Shown one piece after another: positions 1 through 6,554 of a stretch of DNA of 6,716 bases. Each line of letters opens with the position of its first letter. The stretch's first letter is position 1. The position numbers and the translations under genes are program-made. Under the pieces are notes generated by a model. It was not told the origin of the DNA. It searched no databases and worked only from the letters and a program-made list of their open reading frames with translations. The stretch is from CAZAQS01 sp964486825 (GTDB lineage Bacteria; Chloroflexota; Anaerolineae; Anaerolineales; UBA4823): positions 1-6,716 of the forward strand of contig CAZAQS010000257.1 in assembly GCA_964486825.1 (NCBI GenBank), read 5' to 3'.

Positions 1-1
1 A

Positions 2-400
2 GGACCTGTCACGCTCTCCCTACCACCTGAAATATCTTCTGCCACGATATACCGCCCCGACCAGAGCAGGGTCAATATCCCCATCGAAGGAGGGCGAGCG
101 ATATTTGCAGACACCTCCCAACTGGGGCTCTACCGGGTAACCTGGGGAACCGAAGGGGAAGCCAGCTTTGCAGTGAACTTGTTTTCCCCCCAAGAGTCAG
201 ATATCCTGCCAGCACAGGGATTGCCGGTCCTGGAGAGTTTTCAGGAAGGCGAAAGCGAGCGCCCTTTGCAGGCCCGTAGGGAGTGGTGGCGCCCGCTGGC
301 ATTCATCGCCCTGACCTTCCTGGTTATTGAATGGTTGGTTTACCAGCGAGCCACGCTGGCATGGCTTTTTGGAAGGAAGCCGAAAAAAATACCCTTATGA
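2..400 (+). CDS. C-terminal part of a membrane-anchored, probably BatA/VWA-type protein (5' end outside window)
   Basis: The reading frame is open from the window edge to a TGA at 398-400, giving 132 visible residues. The visible part has an extracytoplasmic beta-rich stretch (GLYRVTW, then FAVNLFSPQESDI), one hydrophobic segment (about nt 284-346, WWRPLAFIALTFLVIEWLVY) and a short basic cytoplasmic tail ending KPKKIPL. The 'AVNL-x-x-x-x-ESDI' stretch followed by a single C-terminal anchor is how many BatA/VWA-type membrane proteins end, and the next gene encodes a VWA protein. The VWA domain itself would lie upstream and is not seen, so the family assignment is inference. The stop overlaps the next start as ATGA, so the two genes are very probably co-transcribed and translationally coupled. 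No signal peptide or start can be judged. Confidence 0.8.
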   Translation, partial: GPVTLSLPPEISSATIYRPDQSRVNIPIEGGRAIFADTSQLGLYRVTWGTEGEASFAVNLFSPQESDILPAQGLPVLESFQEGESERPLQARREWWRPLAFIALTFLVIEWLVYQRATLAWLFGRKPKKIPL

Positions 401-3306
401 GTATTTCGTTTATCTACCCAAATTCTTTATGGTTGCTGTTGCTGGTCCCGCTGACGGTGTTGCTGGCCTGGATGGGGCCACGCCGGCCAACTCCCGCTCG
501 TTTTTACGCAGGATTAGCCCTGCGGGTTACTTTGTTAAGCCTGGTTATCCTGGCCCTGGCAGGCATACAGTTGCGCTTACGCGCGGATACGTTGACAGCC
601 GTGTTCGTGCTGGACGTTTCTGACAGCATGGACGCGGATGCGAAAAAAGCAGGAGAAGATTTTATCAGGCAGGCCATCCAGGCCAAGTCGCCCAATGACC
701 GGGTTGCTGTGGTGGTCTTCGGAGAAGAGGCCCTGGTGGAACGCCTGGCGACTGAGGAGGGAGGCCTCCCTGGCATCACTTCTGTTCCGGTCACCACCCG
801 CACCGATATCGCCAGCGCCTTGCAGCTGGCGCTGGCGCTTTTCCCGGATGAAGGCGCCAAACGCATGGTGTTGCTTTCGGACGGAAGGGAGAACCTGGGA
901 CAGGCCCTGGAGCAAGCCGAGCTGGCCGCTGCTCACCAGATTCAGCTTACTTATGTTTCCTTGCCAGTCCAGGAAGGCGAGGTCGAAGTCCTGGTCGAGT
1001 CCCTGCTCGCGCCCGCGGATGTCCGCCAGGGACAAGGCTTTGATTTGACCGTGGTCCTCAACAGCAGCCAACCCATCGGGGCAACCCTGCGCGTGCTCGG
1101 GGATGGCATCTTGATCCGCTCCCAAGACGTTCAGCTCACGGAAGGGAACAACCGTTTTACCATCCCGATCGAAGCTGAAGAGGCGGGTTTCAGGCGTTTC
1201 AGGGCCCAAATCATACCGGATGATGACACTCGATTGCAGAACAACGAAGCCAGCGCATTCACCGTAGTTCACGGGCCCCCGCATGTCCTGATCGTTGAAG
1301 GAAGCCCAGGGGAGGGCGATAACCTGGCAGAGGCCCTGCGTGCGGCAGAGGCTGAAGTCACCCTCCTACCGCCTGAACGCATGCCAACAACGTTACCTGA
1401 ACTGGCCTCCTACGAAGCCGTCGTCCTGGCCAATGTACCTGTGCTGGCCCTGCCCCTGGGAGTGATGGAAACCCTACCCGTTTATGTACATGATTTAGGC
1501 AAGGGCCTGGTCATGAGTGGTGGGGACCAATCCTTTGGAGCAGGCGGCTACCTGCGGACACCCATAGAAAATGCCTTGCCGGTATATATGGACGTGCGCA
1601 CCAAGGAGGAGATGGCCAACCTGGCTTTGGTAATGGCTATCGACAGCTCTGGCAGCATGGGCAGCTGCCACTGCGAAGACCCTGACCTCAACCAAACCTA
1701 TATCCGGCAGGAAGCCGGGCAGCCTAAGGTCGATATCGCCAAGGAAGCCATCATGCGCGCTGCGAGCGCCTTGAGTGAAGAGGATTATATGGGGGTGGTC
1801 ACCTTCGATGATAAAGCCCACTGGCAATTGGAGATCAGCCCGCTCCTGGACTACGTACGATTGGAGCATTCCATCGGCGGTATCCAGGCCTTTGGGCCGA
1901 CCAATATCCGCTCTGGGGTTGAAGCGGCTGCCGCTGCCATACAAGCTGTAGATGCTCGTCGTAAACATATTATCTTGATGACCGATGGTTGGGTGCATGA
2001 GGGCGAGCTGATCAAGCTGGTCGAAGAAATGAATGATCAAGGAATTACCTTGAGCGTTGTAGCAGCCGGAGGGGGCTCTGCAGAATATCTGAGCGAGCTT
2101 GCCGATGCGGGGGGAGGCGCATTCTACCCGGCAGCGGATATCCTGCGCGTTCCCGATTTCTTTCTGAAAGAGACCGTCCAGGCCGTTGGACGCTATATTA
2201 TCGAAGAGCCGTTCTTCCCCCTTCCGGCCGTCCCAAGCCCGGTACTGCACGGTTTGGACGCCACAACCCTGCCCCTATTGCTTGGCTACAACGGCACCAC
2301 CCCCAAAACCACAGCTCGCATGGACCTCTTGACCCCGCGCGGCGATCCCCTGCTGGCTACCTGGCAGTACGGCCTCGGCCGGGCCGCAGCCTGGACTTCA
2401 GACCTCAAAGGACAATGGGGTACGAGATGGATCGGCTGGGAGGACTTCCCACGTTTCAGCTCGCAATTGGTGAGCTGGCTGCTGCCCGCCCCCCAGATCG
2501 ACGGGATAACAGCCCATGCAGAGCTTGAGAACGGGAAAGCCGTGATCCGCCTGGAGGCGCTGGACGAGTTTGGCCGCCCGCTGAATTTCTTGGATGCTCA
2601 AGCAACCATCATCGACCCTGATCTCAATCCAATATCCAGCACGCTCAGCCAGGTGGGGGCGGGCAGATACGAGACCGAGGTAGATGCTTCCCAGCCGGGT
2701 TCCTACCTGATACGCTTAGGCGTAAACGAGGCAGATCAGTCATTGGGCCAGAGCACACTTGGACTGGTAGTGCCTTATTCTCCAGAATACCGGGCCAGTG
2801 GGATGCAGCTTTCGCTGCTGGAAGAGCTGGCTGCTGTAACGGGCGGCGGTCCCGTCGAACATGTGCTGGAGGTTTTTGAAAAAAATATCCCCTCGGCCGA
2901 TTTCGCACAGGAAATCTGGCGGCCGCTCTTGCTGGCTGTTGCCTTACTTTTCCCTCTGGATGTCGCTATCAGGCGGGTAATGCTTGGTTCATCGGATTAT
3001 CAAAAAGCAGCCGCCTGGTTATCGTCAAGGTTGCCAACCCGCTCGGCCAGACCAGCCAGCCGGGAAAGGACCTTGAACGAGTTGTTCCGAGCCAGGGACC
3101 GTGCCAGGCACCGCCGAGCTCAACCGGACTCACAAACCAGGCCGCCAGTGGAGGCCAGCCAGCCTGCTCGAGGCCAGGATCGGCGTTCTGAAGACAGGCT
3201 GGAGCCCGATATTGGCGAGCATGCTATACAGCCGGAGACGGATACGGAGGAGGCTGATACCCTCGACCGTTTACGCAAGGCCAAAAAGCGTGCTCGCAAG
3301 GAATAG
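397..3306 (+). CDS. Large membrane protein with two VWA domains flanking a glutamine-amidotransferase-like domain
   Basis: This 969-residue protein probably sits in the cytoplasmic membrane with its central domains outside. Visible in order: membrane segments at about 10-27 and 37-58; VWA domain 1 (about 66-235) with MIDAS residues D73-x-S75-x-S77, T136 and D162; a beta-sandwich-like stretch; a GATase1-like Rossmann region (about 295-400, ending SGGDQSFGAGGY) with no catalytic Cys; VWA domain 2 (about 408-590) with D416-x-S418-x-S420, T502 and D530 and a C424-x-C426 insert just after the MIDAS; a region around 609-697 rich in Trp/Gly; a beta-rich stretch; an anchor at about 841-858; and a tail of about 110 residues rich in Arg and Glu. 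The ATG at 397 is chosen because it overlaps the upstream stop (ATGA) and begins directly with the BatA-like FIYP-LWLL segment. In-frame ATGs at 331 and 361 lie inside the upstream gene. The Shine-Dalgarno sequence is weak (GGAAGGAA, 371-378, about 18 nt away), which fits coupling. Intact MIDAS sites suggest metal-dependent protein binding; the physiological role is unknown. Confidence 0.92.
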   Translation: MSISFIYPNSLWLLLLVPLTVLLAWMGPRRPTPARFYAGLALRVTLLSLVILALAGIQLRLRADTLTAVFVLDVSDSMDADAKKAGEDFIRQAIQAKSPNDRVAVVVFGEEALVERLATEEGGLPGITSVPVTTRTDIASALQLALALFPDEGAKRMVLLSDGRENLGQALEQAELAAAHQIQLTYVSLPVQEGEVEVLVESLLAPADVRQGQGFDLTVVLNSSQPIGATLRVLGDGILIRSQDVQLTEGNNRFTIPIEAEEAGFRRFRAQIIPDDDTRLQNNEASAFTVVHGPPHVLIVEGSPGEGDNLAEALRAAEAEVTLLPPERMPTTLPELASYEAVVLANVPVLALPLGVMETLPVYVHDLGKGLVMSGGDQSFGAGGYLRTPIENALPVYMDVRTKEEMANLALVMAIDSSGSMGSCHCEDPDLNQTYIRQEAGQPKVDIAKEAIMRAASALSEEDYMGVVTFDDKAHWQLEISPLLDYVRLEHSIGGIQAFGPTNIRSGVEAAAAAIQAVDARRKHIILMTDGWVHEGELIKLVEEMNDQGITLSVVAAGGGSAEYLSELADAGGGAFYPAADILRVPDFFLKETVQAVGRYIIEEPFFPLPAVPSPVLHGLDATTLPLLLGYNGTTPKTTARMDLLTPRGDPLLATWQYGLGRAAAWTSDLKGQWGTRWIGWEDFPRFSSQLVSWLLPAPQIDGITAHAELENGKAVIRLEALDEFGRPLNFLDAQATIIDPDLNPISSTLSQVGAGRYETEVDASQPGSYLIRLGVNEADQSLGQSTLGLVVPYSPEYRASGMQLSLLEELAAVTGGGPVEHVLEVFEKNIPSADFAQEIWRPLLLAVALLFPLDVAIRRVMLGSSDYQKAAAWLSSRLPTRSARPASRERTLNELFRARDRARHRRAQPDSQTRPPVEASQPARGQDRRSEDRLEPDIGEHAIQPETDTEEADTLDRLRKAKKRARKE

Positions 3307-3308
3307 TC

Positions 3309-5303
3309 TCACTTCTCTCCTACCTGGAGCTTCAACAGCCGCATCCCGTTCAGGATGACGACCAACACCGAGGCCTCGTGGATCAACATACCCCCGGCCA
3401 TATGCACCTGCCCGAGCAAAACTCCGCTCAGGAGGATCCCAACGGTAAATAATGCCAGGACCAGGTTCTGGCGAATATTACGAAGAGAAGCCCTGGATAT
3501 GAGGATTGCTTCAGGCGCTTTCATCAGGTCATCTGCCATCAAGGCGATATCTGCAGTTTCGATAGCGATATCGCTTCCCGCTGCTCCCATGGCGATACCC
3601 AGGTCGGCAGCCGCAAGAGCTGGGGCGTCATTGATCCCATCCCCGATCATACCAACGATATGACCCTGCCCCTGCAACGCTCGTATATGATCCAGCTTTT
3701 CCTCCGGCAGTAACCCGGCATACACCTCATCGATGCCCGCTTCGGAGGCAATTGCCTCAGCCGTGGTTCTGTCATCGCCGGTCAACATTACAATCCTCTG
3801 TATGCCATTTTCGCGCAGCTTGCGGACCATGCTCGCCGAGTTATGCCGGATGGGGTCCGAAATGCCCAGCAGCCCGATGACCTGTTCATCCAGAGCCACG
3901 ACCACCGCCGTGCGGGCAGCATTCTTGAGATCCATGAGCTTTTCGCTAACAACCCCATCGATGTCTACACCCAGCTCTTCCAGCAGTTGAGTCCCTCCAA
4001 CAGCTATGCGGCGGCCCTCATACCCAGCCATGACTCCCTTCCCTACCCGATACTCAAAGCTTTCCGGGCCAGGGATCTCTCCTGCTACTGCTAAGCCTTC
4101 GGCCAATATGGCATGCGCCAGGGGATGGTCTGAGCCGGCCTCGGCGATGGCTGCCCAACGCAGCACCTCCACCTGGTCCGCATTCCATCCCTTCCCATCC
4201 GCGCCATTGCTCAGAAACAAGCTTTCACTCGGGTAGCTCTGGGTTGTATCCTCGAAGAAGGAAGCTTCTCCTGTCGATATTATGGCCACCGGTTGTGGCT
4301 GGAGAGCGTAGATCTCCGTCAGGCGCGGCTTTCCCAGGGTGAGCGTACCGGTCTTATCCAGGGCCACGGCAGAGATCTTGCCTGCATTTTCCAGATATTC
4401 GCCGCCCTTGATCAGAATTCCGCTCCGGGCCGCGCGCCCGATCCCTGCCACCACGGATACAGGTGTCGAGATGACCAAAGCCCCCGGGCAAGCCACCACG
4501 AGCAAAGTCAACGAGAGCTCGATATCTCGCCAAAGGAGGAAGACCAGCAGGCTGAGAAGGATGATCCCAGGTGTATACCAGGCTGCAAAACGCTCGATAA
4601 AGCGTTGTACGGGCGCTTTTTCCTCCTGCGCCTGCTCAACTCGCTGGATCACCCGAGCCAGGGTCGTATCTTCCCCTGCCCCTCTTACCACTACTTTGAG
4701 GAGACCGGTCTGGTTCACCGTCCCTGCGTAAACCTGCATGCCGGGCGACTTCTCTTCCGGCATTGGCTCCCCGGTTATTGCGCTTTCATCCACTGATGAG
4801 CGGCCTTCGATCACATCTCCATCGACCGGCACTTTGCTCCCGGGTTTCACCCACACGATTTCGTCCAGGGACACTTCCTCAGCCAGCACTTCTACCTGGC
4901 GTCCATCCCGCCATACAATTGCAGTGGCAGGCGCCAGATCGAGCAGCTCTTGCAGCACCCGCCGGGTTCCACTCAGAGTGCGCGCTTCCAGATAAGCGCC
5001 AAAGATGAACAAGAAAGTCACCGCGGCGGCTTCCCAATAGTTTCCGATCAGGATGGCGCCCGTTGCGGCAATACTGACCAACAGCTCGATGCTGAAATGC
5101 CGGTTTCGCAAGCTATGATAGGCGCGACCGGCGATATCAGAGCCAGCCAGTAGCGCCGCCAGGACCATCAAAATATCTCGCACAGCCTGAGCGTCGAAAA
5201 TCCATACTGAAGCGAAACCAGACAGGATCAAGGTCCCGCTCAAGAGGGTCAGCAACTTACGCCGCCGGGCGACATTTCTAAACCAGTACGATATTCTTTC
5301 CAT
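3309..5303 (-). CDS. Heavy-metal-translocating P1B-type ATPase, CPG variant, without HMA domain
   Basis: This 664-residue integral membrane pump is predicted to use ATP to export a transition or heavy metal ion from the cytoplasm. Eight hydrophobic segments can be placed: two N-terminal ones typical of P1B pumps (about 16-36, 43-62), two at 71-108, two around 243-290 and two at 611-657. Signatures in order: actuator TGE (177-179); membrane motif C272-P273-G274; phosphorylation site D316-KTGT; N-domain S-x-HP (H393, P394); TGDD (508-511); hinge GDGIND (554-559); and last-helix motif H642-E643-A-S with N652 and R655. The usual CPC is CPG here, and the last helix resembles the HEG-type motif of P1B-4 pumps, so metal choice (Zn, Cd, Co, Fe or other) cannot be assigned. 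There is no N-terminal HMA domain; a separate HMA gene lies 29 nt upstream. About 35 extra residues (337-374) sit between DKTGT and the HP motif. The start is supported by a strong Shine-Dalgarno sequence 5 nt upstream. Confidence 0.96.
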   Translation of the reverse strand: MERISYWFRNVARRRKLLTLLSGTLILSGFASVWIFDAQAVRDILMVLAALLAGSDIAGRAYHSLRNRHFSIELLVSIAATGAILIGNYWEAAAVTFLFIFGAYLEARTLSGTRRVLQELLDLAPATAIVWRDGRQVEVLAEEVSLDEIVWVKPGSKVPVDGDVIEGRSSVDESAITGEPMPEEKSPGMQVYAGTVNQTGLLKVVVRGAGEDTTLARVIQRVEQAQEEKAPVQRFIERFAAWYTPGIILLSLLVFLLWRDIELSLTLLVVACPGALVISTPVSVVAGIGRAARSGILIKGGEYLENAGKISAVALDKTGTLTLGKPRLTEIYALQPQPVAIISTGEASFFEDTTQSYPSESLFLSNGADGKGWNADQVEVLRWAAIAEAGSDHPLAHAILAEGLAVAGEIPGPESFEYRVGKGVMAGYEGRRIAVGGTQLLEELGVDIDGVVSEKLMDLKNAARTAVVVALDEQVIGLLGISDPIRHNSASMVRKLRENGIQRIVMLTGDDRTTAEAIASEAGIDEVYAGLLPEEKLDHIRALQGQGHIVGMIGDGINDAPALAAADLGIAMGAAGSDIAIETADIALMADDLMKAPEAILISRASLRNIRQNLVLALFTVGILLSGVLLGQVHMAGGMLIHEASVLVVILNGMRLLKLQVGEK

Positions 5304-5305
5304 TA

Positions 5306-5313
5306 TCTCCTCC
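5306..5313 (-). promoter_or_regulatory. Ribosome binding site of the P-type ATPase gene
   Basis: On the minus strand this reads GGAGGAGA, a near-perfect Shine-Dalgarno match. The GGAGG core lies 5 nt before the ATG at 5303, which fixes the start of the ATPase and confirms that it begins without an HMA domain. Confidence 0.85.
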
Positions 5314-5332
5314 AGCCTTTAGCATTTTCACC

Positions 5333-5551
5333 TTATACCTGTGCAGTTACTTTCGCTTCATATCCTACGGATCGGATTGCCTTGACCAGGTCCTCCGGAT
5401 CAACTCTGCCAGCAGGATGATTTACCTCGATCCGCCCGGTCGTGAAATGGACTTTAGCGGATTCCACATCTTTGATATTCATCAGAGCCTTCTCAATTTT
5501 TGCTACACAAGATGGGCAGGATAACTCCTGGCTCCTAAGAATTGTTTTCAT
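5333..5551 (-). CDS. Small stand-alone heavy-metal-associated (HMA) domain protein, CopZ-like fold
   Basis: This 72-residue soluble protein probably binds a metal ion in the cytoplasm and may pass it to, or regulate, the ATPase encoded next. The whole protein is one HMA (ferredoxin-like) domain: an MKTILRS strand, the metal loop S-C12-P-S-C15 leading into helix VAKIEKAL, a VHFTTGRIEV hairpin, helix DPEDLVKAIRSVGY and a last strand AKVTAQV. It is the size of free CopZ/HMA chaperones; the loop lacks the common GMT before the first Cys (it has ELSCPSC). The start at 5551 is set by an ideal Shine-Dalgarno sequence. A longer in-frame reading from 5707 would run through the promoter and terminator and has no domain. 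The stop is 29 nt from the ATPase start, so the two form an operon. The bound metal cannot be read from the sequence. Confidence 0.93.
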   Translation of the reverse strand: MKTILRSQELSCPSCVAKIEKALMNIKDVESAKVHFTTGRIEVNHPAGRVDPEDLVKAIRSVGYEAKVTAQV

Positions 5552-5560
5552 ACTCGGACA

Positions 5561-5567
5561 CTCCTTT
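5561..5567 (-). promoter_or_regulatory. Ribosome binding site of the HMA gene
   Basis: On the minus strand this reads AAAGGAG, 9 nt before the ATG at 5551. It decides the start: upstream in-frame ATGs at 5707 and 5620 would put the promoter elements inside the coding region. Confidence 0.85.
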
Positions 5568-5590
5568 CGAATTAATTGTTTGTTACCCTG

Positions 5591-5596
5591 AATATA
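5591..5596 (-). promoter_or_regulatory. Predicted -10 element of the HMA-ATPase operon promoter
   Basis: On the minus strand this reads TATATT, a 5/6 match to TATAAT. It predicts a transcription start near 5584 and a 33-nt leader that includes the Shine-Dalgarno sequence. The -35 position (5614-5619, TGGAAG) matches TTGACA poorly, as expected for an activator-dependent promoter. The distance to the FNR-type box centre (29.5 bp to the first base of the -10) is that of a class II site centred at -41.5. The start site is inferred, not seen. Confidence 0.7.
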
Positions 5597-5618
5597 CAAG
5601 ACATCCAGTAAACCTTCC

Positions 5619-5632
5619 ATGATCCAGATCAA
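5619..5632 (-). promoter_or_regulatory. FNR-type operator (TTGAT-N4-ATCAT) in front of the HMA-ATPase operon
   Basis: The minus strand reads TTGATCTGGATCAT, which matches 9 of the 10 defined bases of the FNR consensus TTGAT-N4-ATCAA. Its centre lies between 5625 and 5626, 41.5 bp upstream of the predicted start site, where an FNR-family dimer would contact RNA polymerase as a class II activator. The adjacent regulator (5757-6536) carries the E-x-x-S-R helix that reads TTGAT half-sites in FNR, so it is the obvious candidate to bind here. Binding itself is inferred. Confidence 0.72.
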
Positions 5633-5660
5633 GTTACTGCAGGAACTTTTAATGAAAGAA

Positions 5661-5686
5661 GCCCCCACTCTAAAATGAGCGAGGGC
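5661..5686 (-). terminator. Probable Rho-independent terminator of the Crp/Fnr regulator gene
   Basis: Two 10-nt arms (5661-5670 and 5677-5686) pair at 8 of 10 positions around a 6-nt A/T loop. On the minus strand the hairpin is followed at once by TTCTTTCATT, a moderately T-rich tract. It lies about 70 nt past the regulator stop and about 30 nt before the FNR-type box, so it would separate the regulator transcript from the HMA-ATPase operon. Two mismatches and an interrupted T tract make it a moderate call. Confidence 0.5.
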
Positions 5687-5756
5687 GCTGAAGGAAAATA
5701 CGGTCAAGGGTCTCTTGGATGGATTGGGGAGCTTTATAAAGAAACCTAAATAAAAG

Positions 5757-6536
5757 TTATCCTTTGCTTGATTTCAAGCCTGGTAATAGATCCATATCCA
5801 GGAGGGAAGACAAGTCATCCCAACCGGTGATTGCGATCCATTGCCGTCCTGTGACGACCAGTCCATCTCTTTGGAACTGGCTGATCACCCGGCTGGCAGT
5901 CTCTGTGGTAGTACCTGTCATATCCGCCAGGTCTTCTCTCGAGAAAGGCGCCTGGATCAGCAGGCCCAGTTCTTGTCTCTCCCCGAGCTTGGCTCCTAAT
6001 TGCAGCAAAGCATGCGCGATCCGCTTCTCAACTGGATAAGCGCTAAGTTGGCGAACGGTTTCATGGGCCTTTTTCAAGCGCTCGGATAGCGCGAGCATCA
6101 CTTTTACGGCGACGGAAGGATGCAGAAGCATGATCCGCTGGAACTCATCTGCACCAATGCTCAGGATACATGTATCGGTCAAAGCTTCAGCCGTTTCCGG
6201 ATATTCGTCATATGCATCAACAGCCAGGCTGCCGAAAAACTCCCCCGGGACAAGGATATCTAACAAGATGGTTTTACCAGCCTGAGTAACTCGGGTCAAT
6301 TTAACTCTTCCGGTTGCAATCGCATACAGCCGATTCGCAGGATCCCCTTCAAAATAGATCCGCTCGCCCTGGCTAAAACCACTTTCTCGAAAGTAGCTGT
6401 TGATCTCCCCCAACTGAACCTTAGACAGGCCCTCAAAGAACGGAGCCCTCTGCAGGATTTCCAGGCGCAGTTCAATCGAGCAAGTATGAGGGTCGATATA
6501 ATGATCCTCTAAGGGTCTTTTCCTGTGACTCTTCAT
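5757..6536 (-). CDS. Crp/Fnr-family transcriptional regulator with FNR-like DNA recognition helix
   Basis: This 259-residue cytoplasmic regulator has the Crp/Fnr layout: a variable N-terminus, a cNMP-binding-like beta-barrel (about 25-140, with PGEFFGSLAV at 97-106), a long dimerisation helix and a C-terminal winged helix (about 198-227). The recognition helix reads TETASRV, with E212, S215 and R216 matching the E-x-x-S-R of FNR rather than the R-E-x-x-x-R of CRP. The cAMP-contacting Arg-Ser of CRP is replaced by Glu-Thr in YPETAEA, so cAMP is unlikely to be the ligand. Only two Cys are present (C19, C123), too few for an FNR-type [4Fe-4S] cluster. A dithiol switch, as described for the Lactobacillus casei FLP protein, or another ligand is possible. 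The ATG at 6536 is used; an in-frame TTG at 6554 would add six residues, and neither has a strong Shine-Dalgarno sequence. It probably controls the downstream HMA-ATPase operon. Confidence 0.93.
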   Translation of the reverse strand: MKSHRKRPLEDHYIDPHTCSIELRLEILQRAPFFEGLSKVQLGEINSYFRESGFSQGERIYFEGDPANRLYAIATGRVKLTRVTQAGKTILLDILVPGEFFGSLAVDAYDEYPETAEALTDTCILSIGADEFQRIMLLHPSVAVKVMLALSERLKKAHETVRQLSAYPVEKRIAHALLQLGAKLGERQELGLLIQAPFSREDLADMTGTTTETASRVISQFQRDGLVVTGRQWIAITGWDDLSSLLDMDLLPGLKSSKG

Positions 6537-6554
6537 TCCATTCTTTGTTTCCAA

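Noticed and set aside
577..1284. Long minus-strand open frame opposite the large VWA gene
   Set aside because: No recognisable domain; it lies wholly antisense to conserved VWA-coding sequence and is a by-product of its codon use.
1495..2250. 251-codon minus-strand open frame
   Set aside because: Antisense to the second VWA domain, with no domain and no supporting ribosome site; treated as a shadow.
4293..4796. Plus-strand open frame of 167 codons inside the ATPase gene
   Set aside because: Opposite the CPG and DKTGT coding region of the ATPase; no domain seen.
5552..5707. N-terminal extension of the HMA protein from an ATG at 5707
   Set aside because: It would cover the hairpin, FNR-type box, -10 and Shine-Dalgarno sequence, and the added residues show no fold; the ATG at 5551 with AAAGGAG is far better.
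5766..5779. Palindrome GCTTGATTTCAAGC at the end of the regulator gene
   Set aside because: The arms are separated by only 2 nt, it lies inside the coding end, has no T tract directly after it on the minus strand, and its half-site spacing does not fit an FNR box.
5757..6536. Calling the regulator Fnr (oxygen sensor) or Crp
   Set aside because: Only two Cys, with no cluster-binding set, and the cAMP-contact Arg-Ser is missing, so neither name is justified despite the FNR-like helix.
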